A stretch of 45,975 bases of DNA from an uncultured Methylococcaceae bacterium (GTDB taxonomy: Bacteria > Pseudomonadota > Gammaproteobacteria > Methylococcales > Methylomonadaceae): contig CAIPPE010000120.1 in the NCBI GenBank assembly GCA_903866825.1, positions 1-45,975 on the forward strand, in the 5' to 3' direction. A model generated the notes under the pieces. It made no database searches, had not been told where the DNA came from, and saw only the letters and a list, made by a program, of their open reading frames with translations. Both the position numbers and the translations under genes were made by a program. This document shows, in pieces, positions 25,968-35,672 of the stretch (positions within the stretch are counted from its first letter, which is position 1; every line of letters begins with the position of its first letter).

Positions 25968-27491
25968 CAAACCGGTATCAGCGTAATACTGACCCAAACC
26001 ATGCCACAATTTAAGACTAACGCCATTTTGGCTTGAGGACATAATATCCTCTGACAAAAGCCGAGAATGACTCAAACCCGCCAATCGTGGATTTGCTTCT
26101 AGAAACACAGGAATGATGTTTCCAGAGGAATCAAGATCAAGCAGAACATCCAGCCCCATCAGAAGCAAGCCCGAAAAAAGACCGGCAGCCCGTTCGGATT
26201 GCTCGCGTATTCTGACCCAATCTTTCTCGATTAAATCGATAGGCTTACCGCTGGCATCAGCCCTGGAAGTCAGGCCAGACAAAACTTCATTAATCGGAAC
26301 AATTTGCCCAGCTCTTCCACAAGCCGCCGGACAGTGCTCGTTAACACCCAATTGTGCATACCCAGATTCCAAACAGAAACGTTCTCCGTCGAAAGCAAGA
26401 TTCAACCGCAACACCAAACTGTGAGTTGTCCCGGTAGCAGGATCACGAAAGATGACACTGTCGCAGCGTTGTTGCACGAGGGTGGAACCTAGTTCCCAGC
26501 AATTGTTCAGATGGCGCTCCATCTCAATTTTGGACTGGGCATGATCCCGCCTAAAGAAGGCTACAAGTTTTCCTTCAGTGGCCTGATTGGGTTTAACAAC
26601 GATCTCTTCAAAACTATCCAGAAATCGCATGGCCGTATCCAGTACTCGAATCGTAACTTCTTGATAAGCCGGTATGGTCAGACCCAAAGCTGACCAGCCA
26701 GACAAAGTGGCCGCTTTATTATCCGCAAGCTGGGAAACCGCTAATGGATTCACCTGCTTACAATTGAAACGCTGTGAAAGAGCCACATGCCTGCTTATCT
26801 CTTCCTCACCCAGACAGAGAAACTGAACACTATCCGGTCGCAAGGACATTTCAAGATCCGTTTCTATAAACCGACCCGTTTCGAAATCCAGGTAAATAAT
26901 CCGCTTAAGCGTACCCTCTTCATTTAGCCAATCCTTATTGGCTCCCAGAACATTTACATGAGGATGCCCAAAGCATTCGGAATCATGTACAAAAGCATCA
27001 ACGGCCAAGGGATAAAATTCGTGGGTAAAGAAAAGCGCGGATGAGAAAATAATTGCGTGATTCCACTCCCCTGGTAGCGTAACCGACAACTCATGCTGAG
27101 GTAGATAAGAAAATTTAATACAAATCTCCGGCGCCAAAGGTTCACTTAAAACCGCCTCGAGTGCAAGTTCGATAATTCGATGCCGGTAAAGTGTTGATGA
27201 AAGGCAAAAGGTATCCCATGCAATGCCCGGCACAGTCTTTAATTCCTTTTTGGCTGCCTCTATATCTATTAAAAACCCTTCTATACGCTGTATCAGAGCT
27301 GCGCACGAATCAGATGATCGACGTATCCGCCCATAGTTTATTTCGTCTAGATCCAGCCCCTCCAACAAGAGGTATTTTAAAAAAACACTGACCTCATCTT
27401 GAGTTAGAGGCGAATTGGCAGCCATTCCAAGACTGTCCAATGTCCGGCAATAGGCACTAACCACATGATTACAATCAGGGAATAAAGGCAT
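25929..27491 (-). CDS. ATP-grasp family ligase-like protein
   Basis: This 520-residue protein ends with a recognisable ATP-grasp domain. IVVKPNQATEGKLVAFF near residue 285 fits the ATP-binding lysine strand and glycine-poor loop, VQQRCDSVIFRDP follows, and GLLLMGLDVLLDLDSSGNIIPVFLEANPRLAGLSHSRL near 445-476 holds the metal-binding Asp and the Glu/Asn pair. ATP-grasp enzymes join a carboxylate to an amine or thiol through an acyl-phosphate. The N-terminal ~280 residues include the family's pre-domain but no motif that names the substrate. Its ATG lies inside the end of the 1432-residue gene (17-nt overlap), so translation is probably coupled. It is the last gene of the proposed phosphoketolase operon. 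Confidence 0.8.
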   Translation of the reverse strand: MPLFPDCNHVVSAYCRTLDSLGMAANSPLTQDEVSVFLKYLLLEGLDLDEINYGRIRRSSDSCAALIQRIEGFLIDIEAAKKELKTVPGIAWDTFCLSSTLYRHRIIELALEAVLSEPLAPEICIKFSYLPQHELSVTLPGEWNHAIIFSSALFFTHEFYPLAVDAFVHDSECFGHPHVNVLGANKDWLNEEGTLKRIIYLDFETGRFIETDLEMSLRPDSVQFLCLGEEEISRHVALSQRFNCKQVNPLAVSQLADNKAATLSGWSALGLTIPAYQEVTIRVLDTAMRFLDSFEEIVVKPNQATEGKLVAFFRRDHAQSKIEMERHLNNCWELGSTLVQQRCDSVIFRDPATGTTHSLVLRLNLAFDGERFCLESGYAQLGVNEHCPAACGRAGQIVPINEVLSGLTSRADASGKPIDLIEKDWVRIREQSERAAGLFSGLLLMGLDVLLDLDSSGNIIPVFLEANPRLAGLSHSRLLSEDIMSSSQNGVSLKLWHGLGQYYADTGLKKDQDKSIALLS

Positions 27492-30400
27492 CTTTAGTCA
27501 TTAGCTGATTCAGATAATCTTCACCAGCACGATTTAAATCTCTGAGCACGATACGCGCGTTCTCGCCAATACGATCCCAATTCGGACTATCACCTTCTAT
27601 ACGGGCACGCTCAAGCTCATGATGCTGTTCTCGCAAAGCCACTCGATCCCATAAGCCCACCCCGATATTCGGTTCAATAAGCACAACCCGCCAATCGACA
27701 ACAGTCCCAGGGATAAGCATAGCCCCCTGTTGCAGCATAAAACGGGAACCTGTCCGATTGCCGAACTCATCAAAGATCGGTTGAGTTTCAACAAGCACGC
27801 CGTTTTGATCAAATACAGGAGCAATAAGAAAATCCAGCATTAAATAACGTGGCATACCATAGGAAACGCCCATCAGGTCGGCACCCACTTGTCGCCCGGT
27901 TTCAACGGTATATTGGGCTGCACTTTTCGCCTCATACCGAGATAAGGCTTCAATAACGCGCTGCCCGGCATCGGCTAACTTTCTAATAATAGCCTGCTGG
28001 TACTCAGGACGAATAGTCTCCGGTAGCAACTGTTCGAGTGTGCCTCCTCTGCCCACATTAGTGATTAACTGTTTGCTGTTAAGCGTAATCCAATGGGAGA
28101 TATGCCATTTCTTTTCGAGATCAACCTCATTCGGATTATCCGTAGAAAGGATAATGCGATGCGAACCAAAGATGGGGGTGTAGGGTTGGCGTTGACGGTT
28201 TACCGCATTACCCCATTCGGTGATTTGTCGATGGACAAAATTGCGCATAAACTCCTCGGTTGCCCAATGCTCTGGCGAACTGAGAATAACCTCCTGGATA
28301 CAAACATTGTGCTTCAATGAGATCTGGTAGATAAATTCGACAGCCAAGTGTAGTTGCGTTGAATCAAGATTCCCATCTGCCCTGCCTAGCTTAAACGCTT
28401 GAGCATTGCGCCCCCCGGATTCGGCTGCATCCTTGATCATGACCAAAGGATTGCGTCGGGCAAAAGCGAGTAGACCCGGGTAATCAGTATCCGCTAATCC
28501 GTTCAGAATAGCGTCTTTGATTTCCGATTTTTCAATTGATAGCCCAGTATATGCGCTCAGCCAATCAATTTCATCGGGCATAGTCACACCGCTGTCACGA
28601 AAAATGTCCCGGTATTTCGCTTTATCGTATGTTGTCCAGGTATGAAACAATGATTGCACCGTGAAAGGTAATCCACAAGCCTCCAGCTTACCCGTGTTAT
28701 AAATCGGATCACCATGAAAAGGACAAACTAATGCCGCCAGGATTGGGCGAGTAAACTTTGCTGCTATACGTATCCCTTTAGGATGCAATCGGCTAGCCAA
28801 ATGTTGGGCAGCTTCCTGCCTGGAATAGCCCTTATGCGCCACTAGCGCATCTTCGTAAGCTGACGGTTCCACATAAAAATGGCCACTGCTAATATATGCC
28901 ACTGAACGAGTATAGTGTGGATCATCAACGATATCGATTTTACGGGTAATGATTAAATTGCACCCACGTCGGCCTTCTTCCGCCAATTCTCTGGTCAAAC
29001 TTGGACCTTCGCACAGTGCACGAGAAAAATGGGTCCGACCTACAGGAACAGCAAAGATATGATTGACCCTTGAGTGATCGTAGATCAGGTCTGGATCGAA
29101 TTCTGCAAACACATCTGGAATCACAAATCCATCATTACGGATAAAAGCCAATTCCCGTAACTGTCCATAAGAACGCCAAATCTTTTCCGCATGTCCATCA
29201 GCCTCTGCACCAATAGCTTCCACTTCATTGGTATTCAGATAATTGCCTAACAGCAAGTCCTGCTCTTGAACAGGCAACTCTCTAAGCTCGGAATAACAGG
29301 TAACGATGAATCGCAAGTAGCTGTATAGCCACTGGTGGCGTTCCACTGCGAGCCTGTACATCTTCTCTCCCTTATAATCTGCATATCCAGTACCGCGACT
29401 ATAAACCCAAGGGCGATATTCATAACTATGATCGTTTATAGTCATGGAGAAGAAGCTGGATAATGCTCGCCATAACAACAGGGCATCCATTGTAGAAGGC
29501 GCCTCGCGAGTGAATTCCAGGGTACTCTCGATCGCTAGAATGATGTAAAACAATTCGGCACCTTGGGCAACGCAAACCAGCCCGAAGTCCACCGCTTCGA
29601 CATTGATTTTTCCTTGCAGGCCACGCTCACGAATACCTTGCGCCATACGCCCAAAGTCACCGATATCCTCGTAGCCCCCAGCAATCGATTGATAAACCTT
29701 CTCATCGGTTTGTCGCCCCGTTAAAAGTTGCTCCAGCCGTAACAACAGTCTCTGAGATTCTTCTGGATGTGCCTCGTTTTGGAACTCTTCAGCCAGAGCT
29801 AGCAAGGCATTTCGGGTATGTCCAAGAAAAGCACCGAATACTTCATCAGTAACCTGCTGATTGCCAGACCCTAGAACATCAATGGCCTTTCTGTAATTAT
29901 TGAAGAAACCGTCAGTGTTACTTTGAATGCTGTTGAATGCGGCTTGCCGTAGATTAAGAGCACGAGCTTTTGCAATGCGCGTCGCCAAGTGTCGTCGGGT
30001 TTCCAAAGCTACCGTTGGCCTGTCCTCCATAGCTTTATTTGAGCTTTCGACGCCTTTTTCCTGACGAAACTCAGTAACAGGCGCCCGTTTAATTGAGGGT
30101 AAGAATACCGAAACACGTTGTCTATCGGTCTGGCTGGCATTTCCTCCCAAAAAGGTAATACCCTTGATGAAGGATTCCTCTGTGGCACGAACATATTCCT
30201 CTGTTGCACCGACCAATATATAAAGCCCACCCAAAGCCAAAAAATCAATAAAGCTTAAGTCTTTTAGCAGGATTCCGCTGCCAATATGACTCAAAGTTTC
30301 AGAGAGTAATCGATCTCGCTCATTGTCTCGGCCAAACCGAACCAGCTTATCCGTTTCAGACAAGGCCGACTCAATTTCGTGGTCAAGCTTTATCTCGCAG

Positions 30401-31773
30401 AGGATACGTTCATAAACCTGCTGGGCAAGTATAGAGTCCTGGTCAGTTAAGCTTTTCAAAAGCAGCTCGGCTCTGCGACGTCGACGCCGCATATCCACCC
30501 TCCAGGCTTCGGCCGTTTGCTGACCCAAACCTACGCTCATGTAAACAGTCTCTCTTCCTAATCGCTCCCCTGCGGCAAACCAGAGCATGACATCCCCTCT
30601 GTTCATTGCCCGGTGTCTGGCTCCTGCCGCTCCATCTACAATGACTAATGCACTATTGGGATTACCCTCTAGCATCAGCCTGCATAGATGCGCGGGATCA
30701 GCTAGTACATCCAAGAGACTACGGTGTGGAATGCCGGTATCTATAACATCTGCACCTTTTAAGGCATACTCGTATTGACGTTCAGGCCCCAAGGTCGCCA
30801 ATGCCAGGACATGGATGCGACCGCTAAACTGCTCCTCCAGATCAATCTTGATCAGTGATTCATATCCGACACGATAGCTCCATTGACTAAGCCGCGTACC
30901 CCAGGTTCTCAGGTTAGCTTCGATTTCTTTGGCCGTCAGCCCTAAAGCCAGCAGTTCCTTTCGAGTTTCATCGGCAATGATTTCAAGTTGGGTGTCACTG
31001 GTATAACTCAACAAATCCTGAGTGGACAATCCGGTCGGAGATACCATGCGAATTTCTGCAGGTGGCTGGGTGGCGGGGAACAAGTTGTGTAGTTGCCCCT
31101 CTATGAGATTGTCTTCTGTGTCGATAGCCAACATTTCACGCATACGACCTGCCCAACCCTGCTCTTGTAACGCCTGATACCCCTCATGCATCAATACCGC
31201 AATAATCCGGCCATCCCTATCAAGCGCATTGAGTAAATGGCTCGCTGTGCCTGCAAGAATCTCGAACTTACGAAGCCCCGTAGCAAATCGGGCATCTTGA
31301 GTATCCGGTTTATATTCGGCAGTCAGCACAACGACCGATTTTTCAACGGTAATAGGTAGTTGTGGGTGTCGCTTTGCTGCTTCCGCGATCGACTGACGAA
31401 TGAGCCAAGCCTTAAAAAAGGGCATAAAGCGATTAACCTGCTCGCCCCCCGTCACCATCTTATGCAATCCCCAGCCAGCAGCCAGGGAAGATGCAACCTT
31501 ATATGAGCTGCGCAATTCCGGTTTACCCAGATTATCCAGTACATGTGCGATACGGGTGATCTGAAACACCTGCACACCACGGTTCATTGAAAAATAGGGT
31601 TTCAGACAATCCTGCTGTTGCAATTGGTCGGCTGCCCATGCTTCCCATTCTAATTGGCTGACAAACTCCGACTTATGATCGAGTAAATGATTAGCCAGTA
31701 AGATGACATTTTGATGATAAGCTTCAGGCAAACCAATCTGGCGTAATTTTTCTGCCCTGTTCAAGGTCAGCAC
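27475..31773 (-). CDS. 1432-residue protein with ATP-grasp-like C-terminal region
   Basis: I do not recognise the first ~1050 residues, which are mostly helical and contain arginine-rich stretches (RVDMRRRRRRAELLL near 425) and LVIVDGAAGARHRAMNRGD. The C-terminal ~330 residues look like a diverged ATP-grasp fold: VMIKDAAESGGRNAQAF near 1112-1128, VCIQEVI as the next strand, YLMLDFLIAPVFDQNG, and WRVVLIEPNIGVGLWDR near 1362-1377 with the Glu/Asn pair. There is no signal peptide. The start is a GTG at 31773, 33 nt after the stop of the upstream gene and in the same frame; GGAG lies only 3 nt before it, which is too close for a good site, so the true start is uncertain. It overlaps the downstream ATP-grasp gene. 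By eye the G+C content is near 50% in sampled lines. Confidence 0.75.
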   Translation of the reverse strand: MLTLNRAEKLRQIGLPEAYHQNVILLANHLLDHKSEFVSQLEWEAWAADQLQQQDCLKPYFSMNRGVQVFQITRIAHVLDNLGKPELRSSYKVASSLAAGWGLHKMVTGGEQVNRFMPFFKAWLIRQSIAEAAKRHPQLPITVEKSVVVLTAEYKPDTQDARFATGLRKFEILAGTASHLLNALDRDGRIIAVLMHEGYQALQEQGWAGRMREMLAIDTEDNLIEGQLHNLFPATQPPAEIRMVSPTGLSTQDLLSYTSDTQLEIIADETRKELLALGLTAKEIEANLRTWGTRLSQWSYRVGYESLIKIDLEEQFSGRIHVLALATLGPERQYEYALKGADVIDTGIPHRSLLDVLADPAHLCRLMLEGNPNSALVIVDGAAGARHRAMNRGDVMLWFAAGERLGRETVYMSVGLGQQTAEAWRVDMRRRRRRAELLLKSLTDQDSILAQQVYERILCEIKLDHEIESALSETDKLVRFGRDNERDRLLSETLSHIGSGILLKDLSFIDFLALGGLYILVGATEEYVRATEESFIKGITFLGGNASQTDRQRVSVFLPSIKRAPVTEFRQEKGVESSNKAMEDRPTVALETRRHLATRIAKARALNLRQAAFNSIQSNTDGFFNNYRKAIDVLGSGNQQVTDEVFGAFLGHTRNALLALAEEFQNEAHPEESQRLLLRLEQLLTGRQTDEKVYQSIAGGYEDIGDFGRMAQGIRERGLQGKINVEAVDFGLVCVAQGAELFYIILAIESTLEFTREAPSTMDALLLWRALSSFFSMTINDHSYEYRPWVYSRGTGYADYKGEKMYRLAVERHQWLYSYLRFIVTCYSELRELPVQEQDLLLGNYLNTNEVEAIGAEADGHAEKIWRSYGQLRELAFIRNDGFVIPDVFAEFDPDLIYDHSRVNHIFAVPVGRTHFSRALCEGPSLTRELAEEGRRGCNLIITRKIDIVDDPHYTRSVAYISSGHFYVEPSAYEDALVAHKGYSRQEAAQHLASRLHPKGIRIAAKFTRPILAALVCPFHGDPIYNTGKLEACGLPFTVQSLFHTWTTYDKAKYRDIFRDSGVTMPDEIDWLSAYTGLSIEKSEIKDAILNGLADTDYPGLLAFARRNPLVMIKDAAESGGRNAQAFKLGRADGNLDSTQLHLAVEFIYQISLKHNVCIQEVILSSPEHWATEEFMRNFVHRQITEWGNAVNRQRQPYTPIFGSHRIILSTDNPNEVDLEKKWHISHWITLNSKQLITNVGRGGTLEQLLPETIRPEYQQAIIRKLADAGQRVIEALSRYEAKSAAQYTVETGRQVGADLMGVSYGMPRYLMLDFLIAPVFDQNGVLVETQPIFDEFGNRTGSRFMLQQGAMLIPGTVVDWRVVLIEPNIGVGLWDRVALREQHHELERARIEGDSPNWDRIGENARIVLRDLNRAGEDYLNQLMTKDAFIP

Positions 31774-31806
31774 GAACTCCAGGAAGAGACCGTCCTTGGG
31801 TACACA

Positions 31807-34800
31807 CTAGCCACCATAACCTTCACCGGCTGGATGTATGTGTCGATCAAAACGTCGATTCATGAGATCGGCCATCACCTCAAAATCACCGTGTGCAGAC
31901 GCGGTGATCATCATACTAAGGGCGTTAGAAAAAGCGTAATGGGATGCCATTGAGGCATTTTCACCTGTCTTTAAAATCTCGGGTTCGGTGAGACTTTCAA
32001 AAATACGAACGTCTTTGTTAATCAGACTGTATATTTGTCGGCCTGCCTGAATGGCCGCCCGGTCAGCACCACCGATCCATTGTGACCAGGTTTCTACTGA
32101 CTCACGCTCACGTTTGCCCAAGTCTACCCGGCTGGGTGTATAAATAAGATGGTATCGCTTACCACCACCGATTGCCTTAAAATAATAGAGTGGATTGAGG
32201 GTCAGGTGATTCAAACCTTTTTCTGCAATGACCTCTTTGCGTGCCGTCGTCTTACGCAGTTGTTGAAATCGGCGCAGATAGGTTTCATAGTATTCACCAA
32301 GATGAAGTTGTGGATGTTCCTTATTTAAGTCATCCAGGACACGGCGACGGGCAGCGAAGCGCATAGAAGCCTGTAAATCCTGACGGTAGTATTCGTCTTC
32401 CAAAACTATACGGCGCAAAGATTCATGGTGATTTTGCTCCGAATTATCACTCTCCGCTTCATTTATCTGACGGCTTAGTACCTCGTGGTTACGTGAGATG
32501 ACCAGCATTAATGCAGCATCTTGCAATGCTTCGGAATGCTGACTCAGAAAGTCCTCGACTGCATTGATATCCTCGCATTCTTCAGCCAGTCGTCGACCCT
32601 GCTTAATCTCGTCGAATTCAATCAGCATCCCCAGACAAGACAACTCATCCTGAATGAGGCGATTTCTGTTGATGAGCCTCAATATGGCGGCTGATTCAGA
32701 TAGCTGCTCATTGACACACAACTCATCAACTTCTATCCAGGCTCCCAGTTCGAAGATTATCTTCTTGCCCAAACTGAATAATCGGGAAGTAAAAAAGGCT
32801 TCGCGTTCTGCGATTTCTTCATGCAGGCCCAAGTCTTCGGCAATATTATAAAGCGCCATGGACTCTTCAAGCCAAGTTCGAATATAGCCTTCGGTCATGC
32901 CGGCTGACTGGGTGGTCAGAACATGTAACGTAGGAAATACACGCCGTGGCTTCATGGCATGATGTTTAAAGTGAGCGAGTTGTTCGTCAAAGTTTTTATT
33001 AAAACCATTTGCTTGCAGCAACTGCCTTACGGAAGTTATCCAGGATGCTGTCACTCGATAATGTTCTTCAAGCTGCTGCAGGCTTTCGCTAGCTAACAGA
33101 ATTTTCCGCAGGGCATCAAAATGACAAAGCTCTTCGGCTTCAATCAACCTTTGGATTTGTTCAAGCTGTTCGCGATAAATTTCACCAAACAAGATACCCA
33201 GCGCGGCTATTTCTCCTGAGTCGAATTCCTCTCTTAACCGCTGACGCTGAATCTCTTCGTCAAGATCAGGAAACGTCACTGCTGATAAGTATTCCCTGGC
33301 TAAACACAACAGTTCACTTTGCAGCACGTGCTGAATATTGCGTGCCCACAAATCCGCCATTTCCTCACGAAAAGACACTTCCATACTGGAAATATCGATG
33401 ACGGTGCGAGTCGTTTCCTGACCCTCATGCACCCATATTTCCTCTTTAATAAAAAGAGGAATGGCTTCGATCCAGTGATCGGCCACTTCGAGCCAACCGT
33501 AGTCTGGACTGCAGTAGATTCGCTCTCCAGCAAGTCGAACCAGCTTTCGTAAATTTTCCGCCTTCCCTAAATAGGGGTCCTGAAACTCATTGGTCTTGAT
33601 CAGTAGATGTGACCCGGTAGGTGAAGGCCGTTGACTGATCACCACATAAGCGGCATGTCGTTTAGCAGAGCTCAAAAACGCCTGACGAATGACTTCTATC
33701 AGGTGTAAGCATTTGCTCGTCAAAGTCATTACCGCATCGTGCGTAACAACGGGCTTTAATTGTCCCGCCAAGGGATCATTGCAATCCTCCATCCGTGCAC
33801 GAGAAGAAGCAATAGCATTCGATAAAGCTCTTTTTTGTTCTTCGAGAACAGCATCCTCGAACCGTTCACAAGCACCTTCAAGCGTTGTTAATGGCACTTC
33901 CTCGGCGCTAGTCAATAGCAACTTTAACGCGCCCGTACTGGATAGCAAAGCCGGAATTGTTTCCACCAGCAAGGACAACTCAGCAGCCAATTCACGCCAG
34001 GCTACATTGGGCTTCAGCAAGACCGCATTGGCGAAAAGCGTTGCCTGATTATGAAAAGCACGACTCATGCGCCCAAAAATCAATTGTTGTTGGGCTTCGT
34101 GAACTTCGGTGGAGATACGCTCAATATTACGACCTTCTAGCGCTTTATCATAGGTTCGTAGCACACTGTAAAGCTGTGAACGCTGTTCGTCCGGGTCTGT
34201 ATCTCCTTTCAGGATATCTATAGCTACCTGTCGCTGATAAGGTAAATCTACCCTATCCTGCCCCAGGAGCCAGGTAATATGGTGATCTAGCAATACCTTT
34301 TGTTCAAGCGTTTTGATTCCCTCAGATGATTCAAGGGCTACCCGCTTAAGGAAAGTTGAAAACAAGTTGCCACTATCCAGGATAGGGCCGTCCAACATCC
34401 TATGTAAGAGGTCTCGTTCAGGTTTTGAAAATGAACTGTAGAGATCAGCTACTTTGGCTAATGCCTGACGCTTAGATAAACCCTGCCAAAGCAAAAAAAG
34501 ATAACAGTGTCCCAATAGCAGTATATATTCGAATCCCTGCTGCTCTTTTGTCCTGGATGGCGGTATTGCCACGTCGCAGGCAATTGAAATGATTGCACCC
34601 GTAGCATCTATGTCGAGTAAGTACTCGTGAGCTTCCATAAAGTTGATAGCAAACTCACGCCCAGCCAACTTTTCATAGATGTCCTTAACTATTGGATCAT
34701 CCTTGAAACGGGTCAACAGCAGTTTAAGTGCATTTTCACAAGCGTGTGCAGTCATTGAAACCCCTTGATCGGGATCATCAAATACAATGACTTGAGTATT

Positions 34801-34932
34801 CGCTAAGGGATGTTGTCCAAATCGGTAAACGCCCTTAGCTACACGCTTTCCAGTACCCCGTCGACCCAGCGAAGTTCCATTCTCTGTATTGATCAGTTCG
34901 ACAATACGTAATGGGAAACTATCAATACTCAT
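31807..34932 (-). CDS. 1041-residue protein of unknown function
   Basis: I recognise no domain in this large protein. It lacks a signal peptide and membrane segments and is predicted by eye to be mostly helical, with many acidic and leucine-rich helices (for example LAEECEDINAVEDFLSQHSEALQDAALMLVISRNHEVL). The N-terminus has a glycine and arginine-rich patch (TSLGRRGTGKRVAKGVYRFG), and the C-terminal ~150 residues are the most polar, with YYFKAIGGGKRYHLIYTPSRVDLGKRERESVETW. It follows the DUF47 gene by 33 nt and precedes the 1432-residue gene by 33 nt, so it is almost certainly in the same transcript. Both it and the DUF47 protein begin MSID. A scaffold or regulatory subunit for the ATP-grasp proteins is my inference only. 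Confidence 0.72.
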   Translation of the reverse strand: MSIDSFPLRIVELINTENGTSLGRRGTGKRVAKGVYRFGQHPLANTQVIVFDDPDQGVSMTAHACENALKLLLTRFKDDPIVKDIYEKLAGREFAINFMEAHEYLLDIDATGAIISIACDVAIPPSRTKEQQGFEYILLLGHCYLFLLWQGLSKRQALAKVADLYSSFSKPERDLLHRMLDGPILDSGNLFSTFLKRVALESSEGIKTLEQKVLLDHHITWLLGQDRVDLPYQRQVAIDILKGDTDPDEQRSQLYSVLRTYDKALEGRNIERISTEVHEAQQQLIFGRMSRAFHNQATLFANAVLLKPNVAWRELAAELSLLVETIPALLSSTGALKLLLTSAEEVPLTTLEGACERFEDAVLEEQKRALSNAIASSRARMEDCNDPLAGQLKPVVTHDAVMTLTSKCLHLIEVIRQAFLSSAKRHAAYVVISQRPSPTGSHLLIKTNEFQDPYLGKAENLRKLVRLAGERIYCSPDYGWLEVADHWIEAIPLFIKEEIWVHEGQETTRTVIDISSMEVSFREEMADLWARNIQHVLQSELLCLAREYLSAVTFPDLDEEIQRQRLREEFDSGEIAALGILFGEIYREQLEQIQRLIEAEELCHFDALRKILLASESLQQLEEHYRVTASWITSVRQLLQANGFNKNFDEQLAHFKHHAMKPRRVFPTLHVLTTQSAGMTEGYIRTWLEESMALYNIAEDLGLHEEIAEREAFFTSRLFSLGKKIIFELGAWIEVDELCVNEQLSESAAILRLINRNRLIQDELSCLGMLIEFDEIKQGRRLAEECEDINAVEDFLSQHSEALQDAALMLVISRNHEVLSRQINEAESDNSEQNHHESLRRIVLEDEYYRQDLQASMRFAARRRVLDDLNKEHPQLHLGEYYETYLRRFQQLRKTTARKEVIAEKGLNHLTLNPLYYFKAIGGGKRYHLIYTPSRVDLGKRERESVETWSQWIGGADRAAIQAGRQIYSLINKDVRIFESLTEPEILKTGENASMASHYAFSNALSMMITASAHGDFEVMADLMNRRFDRHIHPAGEGYGG

Positions 34933-34965
34933 TCTTAACGTAGCCCTATAAACAAGAAGGACAAT

Positions 34966-35598
34966 TTATTTTTGGCGAAACTTGACAATTCGCTCTAGCA
35001 AGAGCCCTGCATGATAAGCATCATCCGTTATTTGCTCCAATACGCCTAAAATCTCAGTCCAGTTATTTTCTTCGATCAATGAAAGCACCAGCACTCTTCG
35101 CTGTTTCTTCCGCCATTCATGATAGATCAAGTCCGCATTTTCTTCATGCTTTTTAAGTGTTTTAGTACACAGCTTTATACTTGCCAACTCAATATCTGGA
35201 TAGTGTGCTATCTCAATCTGCAGTGTTTCAATCATTGATACGAGTGTTGCTAGAATCTCATAAGCGGCATTCTCGATCTGCCTTGGATGACAGATATCAA
35301 TCAGCCTGGCCGTGTCATTCATCCCATCGACGATATCATCCAGGCGTTTAGTTAACTGCTCGGTGATATAAATATATTCGGAGTAAGTCAGCAATTCAAG
35401 ACTGCTGTAGGCTTCTGCTGTCAGTTTATCGCCTAACTCTTCCAGGTTTTTAACCTTCGAAATAAAATGATCAGGATCCGCAAGATTCAAGAAAAGCTCG
35501 TTAAGAGCCTTGCCGCATTCAAGGGTATTATCGAGATGCTCTTTAAAGATAACTTCAAGGGGGCGTATATTTTGTTGATCAATATTATCTATACTCAT
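34966..35598 (-). CDS. DUF47/PhoU-like protein
   Basis: This 210-residue all-helical protein matches the DUF47 (PhoU-like) family. It carries the paired acidic helices that bind metal clusters in PhoU folds: NLEELGDKLTAEAY near 48-61, LTKRLDDIVDGMNDTARL near 83-100, and KKHEENADLIYHEW near 149-162. DUF47 proteins usually sit next to a PiT low-affinity phosphate transporter, whose activity they are thought to modulate; no transporter gene is here. GAGAG lies 4 nt before the ATG. It is 74 bp after ackA and 33 bp before the 1041-residue gene, which ties the sugar-phosphate genes to the large unknown genes. Confidence 0.85.
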   Translation of the reverse strand: MSIDNIDQQNIRPLEVIFKEHLDNTLECGKALNELFLNLADPDHFISKVKNLEELGDKLTAEAYSSLELLTYSEYIYITEQLTKRLDDIVDGMNDTARLIDICHPRQIENAAYEILATLVSMIETLQIEIAHYPDIELASIKLCTKTLKKHEENADLIYHEWRKKQRRVLVLSLIEENNWTEILGVLEQITDDAYHAGLLLERIVKFRQK

Positions 35599-35672
35599 AG
35601 TGCTCTCGTTAAGTTTAATACTATAAAATCACCACCATCTAAAGCTAGTGACCTTAAATTACTGACTCAAAG

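Noticed and set aside
31807-34932. Antisense frames within the large unknown genes as real genes
   Set aside because: The leftward frames are far longer and fit the operon; the antisense ones are short and have no recognisable content.
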